Source: Cryomorphaceae bacterium
Lineage (GTDB): Bacteria; Bacteroidota; Bacteroidia; Flavobacteriales_G; Salibacteraceae
NCBI GenBank assembly: GCA_003564735.1
Contig: PXEK01000176.1
Coordinates: 1-9,075 of the forward strand
Direction: 5' to 3'
Length of the DNA stretch: 9,075 bases
Positions 9,001 to 9,075 of the stretch are shown here, piece by piece. Numbering within the stretch: position 1 is the first letter of the stretch; each line of letters begins with the position of its first letter. The notes under the pieces are model-generated. The model was not told the DNA's origin. It was given only the letters and a program-made list of their open reading frames with translations, and made no database searches. The position numbers were made by a program, and so were the translations under genes.

Positions 9001-9075
9001 ATACCTGGTTCGGCTGTAATCGCTGATTCACGGATATATACCCCAGTTGGGGATGAAAAGTAAATTCCGTTTCAC
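3062..9075 (-). CDS. sprA: SprA, type IX secretion outer-membrane translocon, N-terminus beyond window
   Basis: The frame is open to the right edge and gives 2003 residues ending in TAG (numbered here from the first whole codon, at 9073). The GTG at 9031 is internal: the residues before it (H-P-Q-L-G-Y-I-S) continue the family sequence. SprA (Sov in Porphyromonas) is normally about 2400 residues, so roughly 400 and the signal peptide are missing. It forms the giant 36-strand outer-membrane barrel that lets folded T9SS cargo reach the cell surface, supporting gliding, adhesins and secreted enzymes. Family marks are R-V-T-A-G-G-R-E-L near 235, Y-I-D-D-F-E-G-S near 390, N-Q-D-V-G-L-D-G-L near 650, and V-W-F-N-E-M-R-M-S-E-F near 1085. 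Asp/Asn-rich loops occur near 720-760 and strand-like repeats run through the second half. The last residues (N-L-G-L-S-I-R-F-Q) look like a closing barrel strand. Oddities are a Lys/Arg-rich insert near 1480-1505 and only two cysteines. gcvH follows after 90 bp. Confidence 0.97.
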   Translation of the reverse strand, partial: ETEFTFHPQLGYISVNQRLQPNQVLAVAFQYNFRGETFQVGEFATDIPAEEPVMLKMLKSTELRTDAPMWDLMMKNVYSLGAFQVQPKDFLLEIWYMDQTRGVEINFIPDGPEEVNGKPTIQTLGLDRLDINNNPRPDGIFDFLTFQQQFVPTINPQNGRVYFPTLEPFGRTLREKLEDERLGDIYAFDSLYTVPKEIAKVEYPDKNRFTIKGHYSASGGNEISLNALNVPEGSVRVTAGGRELIEDQDYTVDYTLGRVKILNDGLMESGTPINVSLESNAMFNLQQKTLLGSRFDYKINEDFMLGGTVMNLTERPMTQKVNMYEEPMSNTIWGVDGTYSNDAPWLTKLIDKIPGIDTKEESNIQVSGEFAQLLPGASRAIGEGGNAYIDDFEGSQTTIDLRTRQMWSLASVPQKQPGLFPEAELNDNLATNFNRALMSWYTIDPLFFRNDARTPDHISEDATLQSNHFMRQIPLDEVFPNREPANAQFNNIPTFDLAFYPDHRGPYNYDVDGTDVNGTRYGHGVRLGDDGRIKLNNPRARWAGLQRPILQQDFNSSNVEFIQFWVMDPFNEDYEHGNDNGKLYFNFGTISEDVQKDGQIIFENLIDPDDRPADRVLNEEFTSVYGRYTPGQQYVKGFDNNPESRANQDVGLDGLRDDEERVFFDNYINEILSVIPQAEAEILADPSGDNFQYFQGEALDQAQADVLERYKYFNNPDGNSPITGGDGAAAIGTNQPDAEDINDDNNLDDIENYWQYELDISPQTVNPDNIGNNYITDVLETQAQTVDGRTRTIRWYQFRIPLDDGVPIGNIRDFRSIRFMRMFMTGFENPVVLRFARLELVRSEWRRFRGNLKEPGDYQVEDQSTVFVQRAVNIEENSQRRPVNYVLPPNIEREINIGTTNLQQLNEQALELEVCDLKDGEARAVFRKVEVDALNYGKIEAFIHAESGDQTNPLRDGEITGFVRLGTDFEQNYYEYEIPLKITPPGVYSAESTAGRLEVWPEENNVEIDMDVLRDAKIARDRAEAESGGTVTRQTRFAYQAGKATIYVVGAPTLASVQTIMLGVRNPKSDRNADDDGLPKCAIVWFNEMRMSEFDQSSGWAAISQVNAKLADLGNISFSAAMSTPGWGSIESKVSERQRETIQEFDVSTNLQMGRFFGKDAGIRLPTYLGYAEMVTRPQFAPLAPDLFFDDYVNESFPDESDQDSVRRIQETRIIRRSLNFTNVRKEKTNPESKSRFYDISNFSVTFSYAQERRRNFEIEYDDTKTYRGGLTYTFAPNPNAIKPFDKIGFLKKSKYLQAIKDFNFYLLPKQIGFVTNMNRMYNERKMRNNQPEITADMPPFYNKTWNWNRTYNMRWDLTEALGLDFEANNQALIEEPEGAVNRNVDPDGYQLWRDSIWASIRDFGTNMRYNHRIGLNYELPLKKIPALQWISSSARYNATYDWERAAFAADSLGGTIQNTRQVSLNTTFNFTQLYGQIDFLDKIIKKAKKAEREKQREKQRKKRNPNDTTQREDHSLNIFEHIIKSMMMVKNASVNYSLNEGIMLPGYNQDHRILGMSPSFDAPSPGFLVGQQRNFGPDNERFLEYAQSRNWLVREEAFNKAYSETFSERFDYRITIEPIKDLNITIQGNWDESTNFNAYNRWYDTLTTADGDVQTNLYNLESPMNMGNFSRSFFGLRTTFADDRDDFVNEAFENFSDYRSDFSRRLAEQNPFTSIDTLFRGDSIATGATYYQGYGPHHPDVLIPAFIAAYSGKTPDEVELSPFSKIPMPNWRLQYTGLSKVEFLKKYFKSVTLSHAYQSTFSVAGFRNNVLWQDDSGDGFTAQRDPINGVSIIARNEYQTINITEQFAPLFTLDMTWQNSLITRVEMRYDRALSLNIANAQVTEVKGEEYVVGLGYTFDNVKVPFTLPSKQDKIQSDLRLQGDFSIRNNFTVLRKLDTPVRPNEPTAGQRVTTLKLTADYSISQNLNIRFFYDRVVNTPAISLTFPTANTNLGLSIRFQITG

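Noticed and set aside
9029..9031. GTG codon as the start of sprA
   Set aside because: The frame continues without a stop to the right edge, and the residues upstream match the conserved SprA sequence, so this is an internal valine.

Overview
The window is a piece of a Bacteroidota chromosome, most likely from the Flavobacteriia. The main evidence is a very large fragment of SprA, the outer-membrane translocon of the Bacteroidota-specific type IX secretion system (T9SS). Supporting evidence is a Bacteroidota-style TonB with an acidic linker, A/T-rich translation starts without clear Shine-Dalgarno sites, and promoter-like elements of the Bacteroidota TAnnTTTG type. All recognisable genes lie on the minus strand, so transcription runs from high to low coordinates.

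Layout in transcription order. (1) 9075-3062: sprA, open at the window's right edge, so the N-terminal part including the signal peptide is missing and the C-terminal 2003 residues are present. (2) 2971-2594: gcvH, the lipoyl carrier of the glycine cleavage system, 90 bp after sprA. (3) 2594-2211: a small VanZ-family membrane protein whose start overlaps the gcvH stop by one base. (4) A 225-bp gap (2210-1986) holding a degenerate triple repeat and a probable tonB promoter. (5) 1985-1311: tonB. (6) A strong hairpin terminator at 1285-1253. (7) 1201-362: a six-helix membrane protein of unknown function. (8) 375-1 (possibly 390-1): the N-terminal third of a family III (CaiB/BaiF) CoA-transferase, overlapping the membrane-protein gene and cut by the left edge.

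The genes form at least two transcriptional blocks: sprA-gcvH-vanZ-tonB (with possible internal promoters before gcvH and tonB), closed by the 1253-1285 terminator, and then membrane protein plus CoA-transferase, which overlap and are probably co-expressed. SprA and TonB are both cell-envelope machines but belong to different systems: SprA exports folded proteins across the outer membrane, while TonB passes proton-motive energy to outer-membrane importers. GcvH is a metabolic protein and its place here looks like conserved gene order rather than shared function. I recall the order sprA-gcvH-vanZ-tonB as recurrent in Flavobacteriia, but this was not checked.

I see no mobile element, CRISPR array, tRNA, rRNA or clearly novel system. 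The observations most worth a second look are small: the repeat upstream of tonB, a palindrome over the putative gcvH promoter, the basic insert and lone cysteine pair in SprA, and the unknown membrane protein overlapping the CoA-transferase gene.
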